Under the pieces are notes generated by a model. It did no database searches, had not been told where the DNA came from, and was given only the letters and a program-made list of their open reading frames with translations. Positions 46,151-53,910 of a stretch of 64,000 bases of DNA are shown piece by piece. Location: the NCBI RefSeq assembly GCF_000337515.1, contig NZ_AOIQ01000014.1, forward strand, positions 232,903-296,902, written 5' to 3'. The translations under genes and the position numbers were made by a program. The stretch's first letter is position 1. Each line of letters opens with the position of its first letter. The stretch comes from Halovivax asiaticus JCM 14624 (GTDB lineage Archaea > Halobacteriota > Halobacteria > Halobacteriales > Natrialbaceae).

Positions 46151-47761
46151 GTGCCACTCGAGGGTCCGGCCCGGATCGTCCAGCAACTGACGGCGCACGG
46201 ATACAACGCCGAGCGAGAAGCCGTGACGCTGCTCGCCTCCCGGCCGAACCCGGATCAGGCCCTCGATATTGTGCTCGAGAACACTCCAGATGAAACGCTG
46301 GTTATTGGCGCGAACGACGTCGAACGAGTGCTCGACGAAGATTCTGCGAGCACTCGGGATGTATCGCCTTCATCAGAGCCAGCAGCGGGAGCGAGCGCGT
46401 CCGTACAGGCCACCGACACCGGTGGGGGCGCTGAAATTGACACGGCTGGCCAGGACCCCACCACTTCACCTGGAGAGCGAGCCACGGATCCGTCCGACGA
46501 GGCGGCCGTGGATGCAGTTGAAACAGGGGGGTTCGAGCGTGCCGGCGATCGGTCACAGCGCGACATCGCCGTTCGTGGCGACATGACCGGTGAGAGTACC
46601 GGGACCGGTGAGTATCGCGACTTCATCGCCGTCTTTCGGGATCGACTCGACAAACTCAGTTCGAAGCTGAGCGGCCGGGTCAACCACCGACCGGCGAGTT
46701 CGATCGAGAGTATGCCCGGCGGTAGCGACGTCGCGATGATCGGCCTGGTGAACGACATCCGTTCGACGGCGAGCGGTCACTGGCTAGTTGAACTCGAGGA
46801 CACGACCGGGACGTTTCCCTTCCTCGTGATGAAAGATCGCGAGTACGTCGACCTCGTCGACGAGTTGCTGCGAGACGAGGTGATCGCGATGGAGGGGACG
46901 CTCGCCGATGACTCGGGGATCGCGTTCGTCGATAGCATGTACTCGCCGGACGTGCCGCGAACGCACGAGCCGAAGACCGCCGATCGACACGTCGAGGCCG
47001 CGCTAATCAGCGACGTCCACGTCGGCAGCGAGGAGTTCATGGCCGACGCCTGGAACGACTTCGCCGACTGGCTCCACACCGAGGAGGCCCAGCACGTCGA
47101 GTACCTCTGTATCGCTGGGGACATGGTCGAAGGCGTCGGCGTCTACCCTAACCAGGACGAGGAACTCGACATCATCGACATCTACGAACAGTACGAGGCC
47201 TTCAACGAGTATCTCAAACGGGTCCCCGGCGACCTCGACATCGTGATGATCCCTGGCAATCACGACGCCGTTCGGCTGGCCGAACCGCAACCGGGGTTCA
47301 ACGAGGAGTTGCGATCGATCATGTCCGCCCACGATCCACAGATCGTGAGTAACCCCTCGACCGTGGAGATCGAGGGCGTCTCGATTCTCATGTACCACGG
47401 CGTCTCGCTCGACGAAGTGATCGCGGAGTTGCCGTCGGAGAAAGCGAGCTACGACGAACCGCACAAAGCGATGTACCAGCTGCTGAAAAAACGCCACGTC
47501 GCCCCGCAGTTCGGCGGCCACACAAGACTCGCTCCCGAAGAGAAAGATCACCTCGTGATGGAATCCGTCCCCGACATCTTCCACACGGGACACGTCCACA
47601 AACTCGGCTTCGGCAAGTATCACGACGTGCTCGCGATCAACTCGGGTTGCTGGCAAGCGCAGACGGATTTCCAGAAGAGCGTCAACATCGACCCCGATTC
47701 GGGCTTCGCCCCGATCGTCGATCTCAGCACGCTCGACGTGACCGTTCGAAAGTTCTCCTGA
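46151..47761 (+). CDS. DNA polymerase D small subunit (DP1, 3'-5' exonuclease)
   Basis: DP1 is the proofreading subunit of the archaeal replicative polymerase D. The GTG at 46151 gives VPLEGPARIVQQLTAHGYNA, the usual family N-terminus; an ATG at 46052 adds 33 residues without homology. An acidic Thr/Gly-rich linker (about residues 80-155) is followed by an OB fold (VAMIGLVNDIRSTASGHWL) and the phosphodiesterase motifs ISDVHVGS, GDMVEG, GNHD, YHGVS and HTGHVH. Two ORB-like sequences lie in the linker-coding region. It is the last gene before the large origin region. Confidence 0.95.
   Translation: MPLEGPARIVQQLTAHGYNAEREAVTLLASRPNPDQALDIVLENTPDETLVIGANDVERVLDEDSASTRDVSPSSEPAAGASASVQATDTGGGAEIDTAGQDPTTSPGERATDPSDEAAVDAVETGGFERAGDRSQRDIAVRGDMTGESTGTGEYRDFIAVFRDRLDKLSSKLSGRVNHRPASSIESMPGGSDVAMIGLVNDIRSTASGHWLVELEDTTGTFPFLVMKDREYVDLVDELLRDEVIAMEGTLADDSGIAFVDSMYSPDVPRTHEPKTADRHVEAALISDVHVGSEEFMADAWNDFADWLHTEEAQHVEYLCIAGDMVEGVGVYPNQDEELDIIDIYEQYEAFNEYLKRVPGDLDIVMIPGNHDAVRLAEPQPGFNEELRSIMSAHDPQIVSNPSTVEIEGVSILMYHGVSLDEVIAELPSEKASYDEPHKAMYQLLKKRHVAPQFGGHTRLAPEEKDHLVMESVPDIFHTGHVHKLGFGKYHDVLAINSGCWQAQTDFQKSVNIDPDSGFAPIVDLSTLDVTVRKFS
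46455..46475 (-). promoter_or_regulatory. ORB-like box inside DP1 coding sequence (1)
   Basis: The minus strand reads CCAGGTGAAGTGGTGGGG, a fair match to the pattern. It lies 38 bases from the next, oppositely oriented box, within the linker-coding part of DP1. Confidence 0.45.
46513..46533 (+). promoter_or_regulatory. ORB-like box inside DP1 coding sequence (2)
   Basis: GCAGTTGAAACAGGGGGG matches the core with a G-run, but the first C of the CCA motif is G. It is paired in inverted orientation with the box at 46455. Confidence 0.45.
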
Positions 47762-48110
47762 GAAGAGACCGAATAGTCTCTCCTGGGAAGGTAATCGATC
47801 GTTCGTGCGGAGCTGCCTGCTTCGCAGCGATCGGACCGATCGACCAAAACCGAGTGAACGCTGTCCACCCGAACCGTGCCGGGACTGGTGAACCGCCACT
47901 TCGACCCGTTCTCCGCACCTGGACGAGAGACGACGGCAGGAATCACCTACGCAGAGCGGTCAGCTCGTCCAGATGCTGCTGTCTCGAAGAGGTTGCTGTC
48001 TCGGAGAGGGACTCTGCCGAGAGTCCCCGGAGAGACGAGAGAAGGGAAACGAGAGAAAGACGGAACAAGCGGCTGGACGTCTCCGAAGCTATTCGAGGTG
48101 AAACGGTGGA

Positions 48111-48139
48111 CCCCCCATCCCCTTCGTTTCGACTGGAAC
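48111..48139 (-). promoter_or_regulatory. ORB box, left of oriC1 core
   Basis: The minus strand reads CCAGTCGAAACGAAGGGG followed by ATGGGGGG. This is one of the best matches in the window. It points away from the AT-rich core. Confidence 0.8.
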
Positions 48140-48164
48140 GGTGAAACGGCCACCCTCGACGAGA

Positions 48165-48345
48165 GGCTATTAACACAGGAACACTTATCATGGTATGGTT
48201 GAAACAGTATCCGTAAACCAACTAGAAGAAGATGAGTTGGTGGGTGGTGTTGTTGTAGAGGATAATCTGCTCCGGTCGCTGTTGTTCGATCGATTATCTA
48301 GATTTCGTTGATACGACTCGTAGAGCTGTCGGAATATCGTGTGTA
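48165..48345. other. Candidate DNA unwinding element
   Basis: The stretch is AT-richer than its surroundings (for example gaggataatctg, gatcgattatctagatttcg) and is flanked by inverted ORB boxes. Its unwinding role is inferred from this geometry. Confidence 0.5.
48195..48311 (+). CDS. Possible 38-residue protein in the origin core
   Basis: The frame starts at the ATG 48195-48197 (MVETVSVNQLEEDELVGG) and ends with FDRLSRFR and TGA. A TATA-like ctattaac at 48167-48174 lies about 25 bases upstream, ideal for a leaderless mRNA. The peptide is acidic in its first half and basic at its end. Codons are AT-rich at the third position, unlike the rest of the window, which may reflect the unwinding element rather than a gene. 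It may be chance. Confidence 0.35.
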   Translation: MVETVSVNQLEEDELVGGVVVEDNLLRSLLFDRLSRFR

Positions 48346-48429
48346 GCGCCGCTGAAGGCCCATTCCTCCGCTGGGGATTCAATCATGGCAGCCGGTCCAC
48401 CGCTCATCGACTGGTAGGGGAGTTTTCTG

Positions 48430-48455
48430 TTCCACTCGAAATGGTGGGGTGGGGG
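48430..48455 (+). promoter_or_regulatory. ORB box, right of oriC1 core (1)
   Basis: CCACTCGAAATGGTGGGG continues with TGGGGG. It is opposite in orientation to the box at 48111, with the AT-rich core between. Confidence 0.75.
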
Positions 48456-48814
48456 ATCTATCACTGGCGGACGACACCATATGTCGTGGTAAGGATTATC
48501 GTCTTGTCCACGCTACGATTGGGATACTGCCGTGATCGAATCTCGACTGTTGGTTCCTCACCGATCGATCGCTGGGAACGATCTGTGGGTACAATTCACG
48601 TGGAACGTCTCGCCGATCCGGACAACTGAACGGCGCACAGCCCATTCTCCCGAAGCGTTGCGGTGTTATCGATGGAACTCACTCGACCAAAGCCGAATTC
48701 GTCAGTATTGCGGCTTCTCCTCTCAATATAGATCTGATTCTCGTAAGTGCTACAGTCGGTGAGACTCCCCGGCAGTCGACTCTCTCGGCCGAATTCTGTT
48801 CTGTCTGATCACGA

Positions 48815-48840
48815 CTCCACGCGAAACTGGGGGGTTGGGG
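48815..48840 (+). promoter_or_regulatory. ORB box, right of oriC1 core (2)
   Basis: CCACGCGAAACTGGGGGG continues with TTGGGG. It has the same orientation as the box at 48430. Confidence 0.75.
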
Positions 48841-49077
48841 AGGCCACTGACAACTCCCGAGGATCACAGATCCATCATCGATTCCGGTCACACATCCGTC
48901 GCCGTCTCCGATCCCAGTCGAGAGTTCCGCACACCAGCGAATATCCACTCACCCAGGTTATCGGTCGGAATTCTCGCTCACTCACCGATTCGTGAGACTA
49001 TCGTCTGACGTAGGCTTAAGTGAATGCGAACCTGTCGTTTGGCCAGACGCACCCGCGGGTGCAGGAGGTTGCCATAG

Positions 49078-49716
49078 ATGGGTCTGCTCAAAGGATTGAA
49101 AGATAGTATCTCTCGGGCCACCGATCGGCTCTTCTCCGACGAAGAGCCCAAGCGCATCGGTATCTACGGTCCACCGAACGCCGGAAAGACGACGCTCGCG
49201 AATCGGATCGCGCGCGACTGGACTGGCGATGCCGTCGGAACCGAGAGCCACATTCCACACGAAACGCGTCGCGCGCGACGCAAGGAGAACGTCGAGATCG
49301 AACGCAACGGCAAGACGGTGACGATCGATATCGTCGACACGCCCGGTGTCACGACGAAGGTCGATTACGAGGAGTTCACCGACGAGATGGAGAAGGACGA
49401 CGCCGTCCGCCGATCTCGCGAAGCGACCGAAGGAGTCGCCGAGGCGATGCACTGGCTTCGCGAAGACGTCGACGGCGTCATCTACGTCCTGGATAGTGCG
49501 GAGGATCCGATCACGCAGGTCAACACGATGCTCATCGGGATCATCGAATCGCGAGACCTGCCCGTCCTGATCTTCGCGAACAAGATCGACCTCGACGACT
49601 CGAGCATCAAGCGGATCGAGGACGCCTTCCCGCAGCACCAGACCGTCCCCCTCTCGGCGAAGGAAGGCGACAACATGGACGAGGTTTACGACAACATCGC
49701 GGAGTACTTCGGGTGA
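49078..49716 (+). CDS. oapA: Origin-associated Era-like GTPase (OapA)
   Basis: The 212-residue TRAFAC GTPase has G1 GPPNAGKT at residues 31-38, G3 DTPG at 87-90, G4 NKID at 168-171 and G5-like SAKEGDN. It starts after a short N-terminal helix (MGLLKGLKDSISRATDRLF). In Haloferax the homologue is one of three genes beside the main origin, named oapA-C. The next gene begins three bases after the stop. Its precise role in replication or ribosome biology is unsettled. Confidence 0.9.
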   Translation: MGLLKGLKDSISRATDRLFSDEEPKRIGIYGPPNAGKTTLANRIARDWTGDAVGTESHIPHETRRARRKENVEIERNGKTVTIDIVDTPGVTTKVDYEEFTDEMEKDDAVRRSREATEGVAEAMHWLREDVDGVIYVLDSAEDPITQVNTMLIGIIESRDLPVLIFANKIDLDDSSIKRIEDAFPQHQTVPLSAKEGDNMDEVYDNIAEYFG

Positions 49717-49719
49717 ACC

Positions 49720-50112
49720 ATGCCACAGGCCAAACAACCGGACGACGGCGACGGCGTCCAGATCGACCTCGTGAGCGGTGCACGCATGGATGGGCTGACC
49801 AGCATGGAGAAGATCCGCCTGATCTTAGATGGCGTCCACGACGGCAACATCGTCATCCTGGAGGAGGGACTCTCGCCCGACGAGGAGAGTAAACTCATCG
49901 AGGTGACGATGGCCGAGATCAGCCCGGACGAGTTCAACGGCATCGAGATCGAAACCTATCCCCGGTCAGATACCCGCGATTCGTCGTTCCTGGGTCGCCT
50001 CGTCGGCGGCGACTCCTCGAACGCCAAACTGACCGCGATCGGCCCGGCGAACCAGATCGAGACACTCCACAAGGACGAAACGCTCATCAGCGCGCTCGTC
50101 TCTCGCAACTGA
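49720..50112 (+). CDS. oapB: DUF2073 protein (OapB)
   Basis: The 130-residue product has the DUF2073 core: DLVSGARMDGLTSMEKIRLI, GVHDGNIVILEEGLSPDEE and the C-terminal IGPANQIETLHKDETLISAL. It sits in the middle of the oapABC operon, three bases after oapA and overlapping oapC by one base (TGATG). The family is archaea-wide and its biochemistry is little known. Co-occurrence with the GTPase suggests they act together. Confidence 0.9.
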   Translation: MPQAKQPDDGDGVQIDLVSGARMDGLTSMEKIRLILDGVHDGNIVILEEGLSPDEESKLIEVTMAEISPDEFNGIEIETYPRSDTRDSSFLGRLVGGDSSNAKLTAIGPANQIETLHKDETLISALVSRN

Positions 50113-50861
50113 TGCCACACCAGTGTACGAACTGCGACCGACGATTTCCCGACGGCTCGAAGGAGATGCTCTCTGGCTGTCCGGACTGCGGTGGCAACAA
50201 GTTCCAGTTCGCGCCCGCTACGAGCGAGGCATCGGACGACGCCTCCAGTGGCGAGGCGACCCCAGCGACGGAATCGAAGCAACCGGCAGACGCGACGGCG
50301 ACGGCGGACCAGGATCCGGCGTCGGCCAGTGCTACCTCGGGACAGGCCCCTGATCGCGAGTGGCCCGAGACGGCGCGCCGACCGGCCGAGAAGGATGGTC
50401 GGCTCGACGGCTCGTTCGCAGACGAGTCGCCTGCGGAAGCGGGTACGGACGCGATGGCGGACGATTTCGAGTGGGTGAACGGCGAGGAAGACGACGCACA
50501 GGCAACCGCCCGAAGCGACGTCGTCTCGCCCGACGAACTCCCCCGAACCGCCACCGACACTGAAGCCGTCTCCAGTCGAACCGAGGGGGCAACGACCGAC
50601 GCGTCCGACGGCACCCGAGAAACCGACGCGCGGGACCGTCCAGACGACGGTCGCGTCGTGAGCGAACCGGAAACCGACCAACCCTCGATCGACCAGCTCA
50701 GAGAGGAACTCAACCAGCAGTTCGAGAGCATCAAGATCGTCAACCCCGGGCAGTACGAACTCAACCTGATGGAGCTGTACGATCGGGAAGAACACATCGT
50801 CTCCCTCCAGGAAGACGGTCGATACGTGATCAACGTCCCCGAGAGCTGGCACGACTCCTGA
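50112..50861 (+). CDS. oapC: Zinc-ribbon protein (OapC)
   Basis: The 249-residue product begins with a CxxC...CxxC ribbon (CTNCDRRF, SGCPDCGGNKFQF). A long disordered Ala/Thr/Asp linker follows, then a conserved C-terminal domain (SIKIVNPGQYELNLMELYD, EHIVSLQEDGRYVINVPES). It is the third gene of the oap operon. The DNA coding for the linker contains an ORB-like box at 50570-50590. Confidence 0.88.
   Translation: MPHQCTNCDRRFPDGSKEMLSGCPDCGGNKFQFAPATSEASDDASSGEATPATESKQPADATATADQDPASASATSGQAPDREWPETARRPAEKDGRLDGSFADESPAEAGTDAMADDFEWVNGEEDDAQATARSDVVSPDELPRTATDTEAVSSRTEGATTDASDGTRETDARDRPDDGRVVSEPETDQPSIDQLREELNQQFESIKIVNPGQYELNLMELYDREEHIVSLQEDGRYVINVPESWHDS
50570..50590 (+). promoter_or_regulatory. 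ORB-like box inside oapC coding sequence
   Basis: CCAGTCGAACCGAGGGGG is a strong match with one C replacing an A. It falls in the linker-coding region. Confidence 0.5.
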
Positions 50862-51010
50862 CGGCCCGTTCTCCGATCCGTTCGCACTTCATCCGCGAAC
50901 GGCATCGCTGCGCCGACTGGTATCGGTCCATCGATCGCTTCTTGCGGCCGTCACGTGTCTCTATCTTCGATCGTTCGTCAGCTCCAGGTGCCGGAGCCGA
51001 CTAACGCCGG

Positions 51011-51038
51011 AACCCACCCCTTCATTTCACCTGGAGAT
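51011..51038 (-). promoter_or_regulatory. ORB box of the 51-kb pair (left)
   Basis: The minus strand reads CCAGGTGAAATGAAGGGG followed by TGGG, with the G-run pointing left. It is an excellent match. Confidence 0.8.
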
Positions 51039-51095
51039 ACGCCGACGGTCGAGGAATAGATTCGCCGTATCCGGCCTATTGGCGATCGATCTGAA

Positions 51096-51120
51096 TTTCC
51101 AGTCGAAACGGAGGGGTCCG
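51096..51120 (+). promoter_or_regulatory. ORB box of the 51-kb pair (right)
   Basis: CCAGTCGAAACGGAGGGG continues with TCC. It is inverted relative to the left box, giving the same geometry as in oriC1. Confidence 0.8.
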
Positions 51121-51262
51121 TTCGGAGTCCTGGGGCGATCCCAACGCGTTCAGAGTTCGTCGCCAGTCCGACCCGGTGAACAGGTGGCCAGATCGAACCG
51201 ACGACTGGCGGGTGAGCCGGCGAACGGATGGATTTATGCGACCGGATCGACTCCATTCAGTC

Positions 51263-51352
51263 ATGAGTCAGGCAACCAAAATCGTCCTCTCGACCGTCGC
51301 CGTCGCTGCGGTCGTTTCGGTCGCACTCGTCGTCCAGCTCGGACTGCTGTGA
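51263..51352 (+). CDS. 29-residue single-helix membrane microprotein
   Basis: The frame MSQATKIVLSTVAVAAVV...QLGLL is short, but it has haloarchaeal codons, one clear membrane helix of about 20 residues and a stop that overlaps the next ATG (TGATG). A TATA-like gatttatgc lies about 25-30 bases upstream. It probably is translated and coupled to the downstream gene. Function is unknown. Confidence 0.65.
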   Translation: MSQATKIVLSTVAVAAVVSVALVVQLGLL

Positions 51353-52134
51353 TGTTCAGCGAGCGAACGCTCTCACCGCCGGTCGACTCGGTCCGAGCTG
51401 CGTACGCGCCGGAACTGCTCGTCTACGATGCGGCGGGTGATTTCGAGACCCTGCCGCCGGCACAGGCAGAGGAACTCGGCCTCCTCGTCGACGCACTCGA
51501 GCCGAGTCACTACCCGACCGAGTGGATCCCGCCGACGGGGCCGGACGTCCTCGAGCGATACGCGAGTACGACGTTCACTATCGGCATGCCCGGCGACGGC
51601 AGCGTCGTCTGGACGCGACAGACGACCCCACCGATCGTCCTGGTCAAACCTCGTCTCGAGGGGTCGCCAGAGGGCTTCGTCGACTTCCTGCTGGCTGAAG
51701 CGATCGTCGAGTGTTCACTGGACGTTCCCGAACACTTTCTCGGCTTCTTCGAGTCCGGCTATCGCGACCTCGACGCGGCCGTCGATCTCGGTCCGGCCGG
51801 AACCTACCAGATCGCGGCCGCGTTGTACGACGGCTGGATCGGCCTTCACACGCGTGAGGAGTTTTCCTCCTGGGAATCGGATCGACCCGACCTCGCCGCA
51901 CAGTGGCGCGACGCCGGCGCTCGACTCGAAGGACGGGTGGAATCGCTCCCCGGTGCTGTCGCACGGGGCGAAACCTCGTTCGCCGATGCGACGGAGCTAG
52001 CCTGTAGCGCCATCAAACACGGGCTCGACCTGCCGAAGCCCTTCGACGCACTGGACACCGAGGCCTACCGGGACCACGCCAGTGCGTTCGCGATCGAGTG
52101 GGCCGACCGGACGTTCGCGGCACTCTCGGACTGA
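51352..52134 (+). CDS. Conserved haloarchaeal protein (DUF7089-like)
   Basis: The 260-residue product from MFSERTLSPPVDSVRAAYAP is soluble and acidic. Recognisable blocks are ELGLLVDALEPSHYPTEWIP, VWTRQTTPPIVLVKPRLEG, FLLAEAIVECSLDVPEHFLGFF and ATELACSAIKHGLDLPKPF. From memory it belongs to a haloarchaea-only family (DUF7089). No catalytic motif is evident. It overlaps the 29-residue gene by one base. Confidence 0.7.
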   Translation: MFSERTLSPPVDSVRAAYAPELLVYDAAGDFETLPPAQAEELGLLVDALEPSHYPTEWIPPTGPDVLERYASTTFTIGMPGDGSVVWTRQTTPPIVLVKPRLEGSPEGFVDFLLAEAIVECSLDVPEHFLGFFESGYRDLDAAVDLGPAGTYQIAAALYDGWIGLHTREEFSSWESDRPDLAAQWRDAGARLEGRVESLPGAVARGETSFADATELACSAIKHGLDLPKPFDALDTEAYRDHASAFAIEWADRTFAALSD

Positions 52135-52213
52135 GAGGACGCATTTTCGACGTGATACGACACGCTCTCGGACTGATGGGACGAACTCCCGACGTGATAC
52201 GACGTACTCTCGG
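52123..52213. repeat. Imperfect 42-base tandem repeat
   Basis: The word ctctcgg recurs at 52123, 52165 and 52207 (period 42), with gacgtgatacgac shared between units. The first unit includes the 3' end and stop of the upstream gene, so the repeat arose by duplication of the gene end. Confidence 0.65.
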
Positions 52214-52267
52214 GGGGTCAGATTTACTCTCGTCGTCCGCTGAGGGTCGTTCGCCCGAGCCCGCTGC

Positions 52268-52846
52268 TCAATACTCCACGCTGGTGGTCCCATCTTCGTC
52301 GAGTTCGATCACGACGTCGAAGAGCGTCGCGAACTCGTCTAAGACGTCCTGGTCGTGCACCTCGACGGAGAGGTGAAAGAGGCCGACGGCGTCGTTGTCT
52401 TCGAGGAGTGCGAGGATGCGTTCGGCCGCGGTGAGCGCCTCGTCCTCGTCGGCGTAGTAAGCGAGCTCGGTGAGCGAGTCGAAGCTGAGCCGGCGTTTTC
52501 CGTCGGTCCGTTCGAAGAAGTCGGCGACGCCGGAGACGATCCCGTCGACGTGGTCGGGTGCCGAGACGTAGGAGACGTGGTCTTTCGAGCGCCGGGAGTA
52601 GCCGCGTTCGATGCTCAGGGTGTCGAGGATGTCAGCACAGCGCTCGTCCACGTCGTAGTGTTCTAGCTTTTGGCTCACCTCGCGAGCGGTCGTTCGGGTC
52701 GAAACGACGAGAAAGCGATCGGTGTCTGACTTCAGAAAGTCGGTGTCGATACGATCTGTTTCACCGGTACTCGGGTGTAACAAGAGAATCCCCGTTCCCC
52801 CCGGAACGGTTTCGGGTGCGCCGTCGATGTCGAGCGCGTACTCCAT
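52268..52846 (-). CDS. RecA/KaiC-superfamily-like protein without Walker A
   Basis: The 192-residue product from MEYALDIDGAPETVPGGTG resembles the haloarchaeal degenerate KaiC-like proteins: GILLLHPSTGETDRIDTDFL, DRFLVVSTRTTAREVSQKL, RRLSFDSLTELAYY and LFDVVIELDEDG. The P-loop Gly-Lys-Ser/Thr is absent (HPSTGETD is in its place), so it probably does not hydrolyse ATP by the normal route. It is convergent with the DUF7089-like gene. Confidence 0.7.
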   Translation of the reverse strand: MEYALDIDGAPETVPGGTGILLLHPSTGETDRIDTDFLKSDTDRFLVVSTRTTAREVSQKLEHYDVDERCADILDTLSIERGYSRRSKDHVSYVSAPDHVDGIVSGVADFFERTDGKRRLSFDSLTELAYYADEDEALTAAERILALLEDNDAVGLFHLSVEVHDQDVLDEFATLFDVVIELDEDGTTSVEY

Positions 52847-52917
52847 AGTGCGCGAAAGAGGAACGGGCCAGACCATAAACGGTGTGGATCCGGGGTGACG
52901 TATGGCCCGTCGTGGGT

Positions 52918-52956
52918 GGGTGGTTCCGAACCGCGCCACAGGTGGTTCCGAACCGC
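52918..52956. repeat. Short direct repeat (22-base period)
   Basis: ggtggttccgaaccgc occurs twice, at 52918-52934 and 52940-52956, in the divergent gap between the KaiC-like gene and the methyltransferase gene. Confidence 0.6.
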
Positions 52957-53024
52957 ACTACGGGCGTTTCTCCGACGCTCGATTCACCTCGAACACACCG
53001 TCCGACCAACGGCGCCCATTCCTT

Positions 53025-53112
53025 CCGATCCACGTCGACCACTCCACCCGGCCCACGTCGACCACTCCACCCGGCCCACGTCGACCACTCCTTCCGATCC
53101 ATGTCGAACGGA
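53025..53112. repeat. 23-base tandem repeat, about four units
   Basis: The word cacgtcgaccactcc recurs at 53031, 53054 and 53077, with a diverged fourth unit (catgtcgaac) at 53100. The period is exactly 23 bases. As it is not a multiple of three and lies just upstream of the methyltransferase start, it is non-coding. Confidence 0.8.
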
Positions 53113-53141
53113 CTTTCAACGGTCACGCCGACTGTCCCGTT

Positions 53142-53822
53142 ATGAGCGTACGTGCGGAGTTCGACGCGTGGGCGGCCGACGGTCGCGACAGAGGGATGGA
53201 AGACCGCCACTGGGCGACCGCCAAACACGCGCTCGGGCGGCTGCCGGTCGAACCCGGCGACGTCGTCCTCGATCTCGGCTGTGGAAGCGGCTACGCCGGC
53301 CGGGCGATTCGCGATACCTACGACGCCGGCACCGTTTACGGCCTCGACGGGGCGCCGAAGATGGCCGAAAACGCCGCGAGTTACACCGACGATCCGCAGG
53401 TCGGCTACGTCGTCGGCGACTTCGGTTCGCTGCCGTTCGCCACGGACGCGATCGATCACGTCTGGTCGATGGAGGCGTTCTACTACGCCGCCGATCCACA
53501 CGAAACCCTCCGAGAAATCGCCCGCGTGCTCCGTCCTGGCGGCACCTTCTACTGCGGCGTCAACTTCTACGAGGAGAACGTTCACTCTCACGAGTGGCAG
53601 GATCGGATCTCCGTGGAGATGACCCGCTGGGACGCGACGACGTACCGCGAGGCGTTCCGCGACGCGGGCCTTCACGTCGCCGAGCAGGACACGATTCCCG
53701 ACCGCGAGGTCGATATTCCCGACGAGTCGGCCTTCCCCACTGACGACTGGGAGCGCCGCGAGGACATGGTCGAACGCTATCGCGAGTTCGGGACGCTGCT
53801 GACGGTCGGCGTCGCCGAGTGA
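53142..53822 (+). CDS. Class I SAM-dependent methyltransferase
   Basis: The 226-residue product starts MSVRAEFDAWAADGRDRGMED. Motif I is VVLDLGCGSGYAGRAI, motif II VYGLDGAPKMAENA, motif III VGDFGSLPFATDAIDHVWSMEAFYY, and motif IV REIARVLRPGGTFY. It resembles small-molecule (quinone/sterol type) methyltransferases. The frame stays open upstream through the tandem repeats but these are not coding-like. An ORB cluster follows its stop. Confidence 0.9.
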   Translation: MSVRAEFDAWAADGRDRGMEDRHWATAKHALGRLPVEPGDVVLDLGCGSGYAGRAIRDTYDAGTVYGLDGAPKMAENAASYTDDPQVGYVVGDFGSLPFATDAIDHVWSMEAFYYAADPHETLREIARVLRPGGTFYCGVNFYEENVHSHEWQDRISVEMTRWDATTYREAFRDAGLHVAEQDTIPDREVDIPDESAFPTDDWERREDMVERYREFGTLLTVGVAE

Positions 53823-53885
53823 GGGTACCGGTCCGGAAAGTCGCCTCGGACGAGCACCCTCGGCAACCGACGGCGATTCACTTGC

Positions 53886-53910
53886 GATACCCCCTCATTT
53901 CACGTGGAAT
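53886..53910 (-). promoter_or_regulatory. ORB box of the 54-kb cluster (1)
   Basis: The minus strand reads CCACGTGAAATGAGGGGG, a good match. Confidence 0.75.

Larger units (their letters stand above)
47762..49077. other. Replication origin region (oriC1)
   Basis: This 1316-base gene-poor stretch lies between DP1 and oapA. It contains three good ORB boxes: 48111-48139 on minus, 48430-48455 and 48815-48840 on plus. The G-runs point outwards and the CCA ends face a visibly AT-richer stretch from about 48165 to 48345, as expected for a DNA unwinding element. The only ORF worth noting is the 38-codon one at 48195-48311. Orc1 binding and bidirectional initiation are inferred from gene context known in Haloferax, Haloarcula and Halobacterium. 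Confidence 0.85.
50862..51262. other. Intergenic region with an inverted ORB pair
   Basis: The 401-base gap after oapC contains no gene but holds two strong ORBs in opposite orientation (51011-51038 and 51096-51120), 57 bases apart. At the right end a TATA-like gatttatgc near 51230 serves the small gene at 51263. Confidence 0.6.

Noticed and set aside
46281-46302. ORB in early DP1 (ccagatgaaacgctgg)
   Set aside because: It lacks the G-run and has an A in the pyrimidine position.
47647-48202. Plus-strand frames of 165 and 108 codons after DP1
   Set aside because: They are basic, Arg/Ser-rich and cross the ORB. They have no codon bias or family similarity.
53025-53112. CRISPR array
   Set aside because: The 23-base units are head-to-tail without unique spacers, and there are no cas genes.
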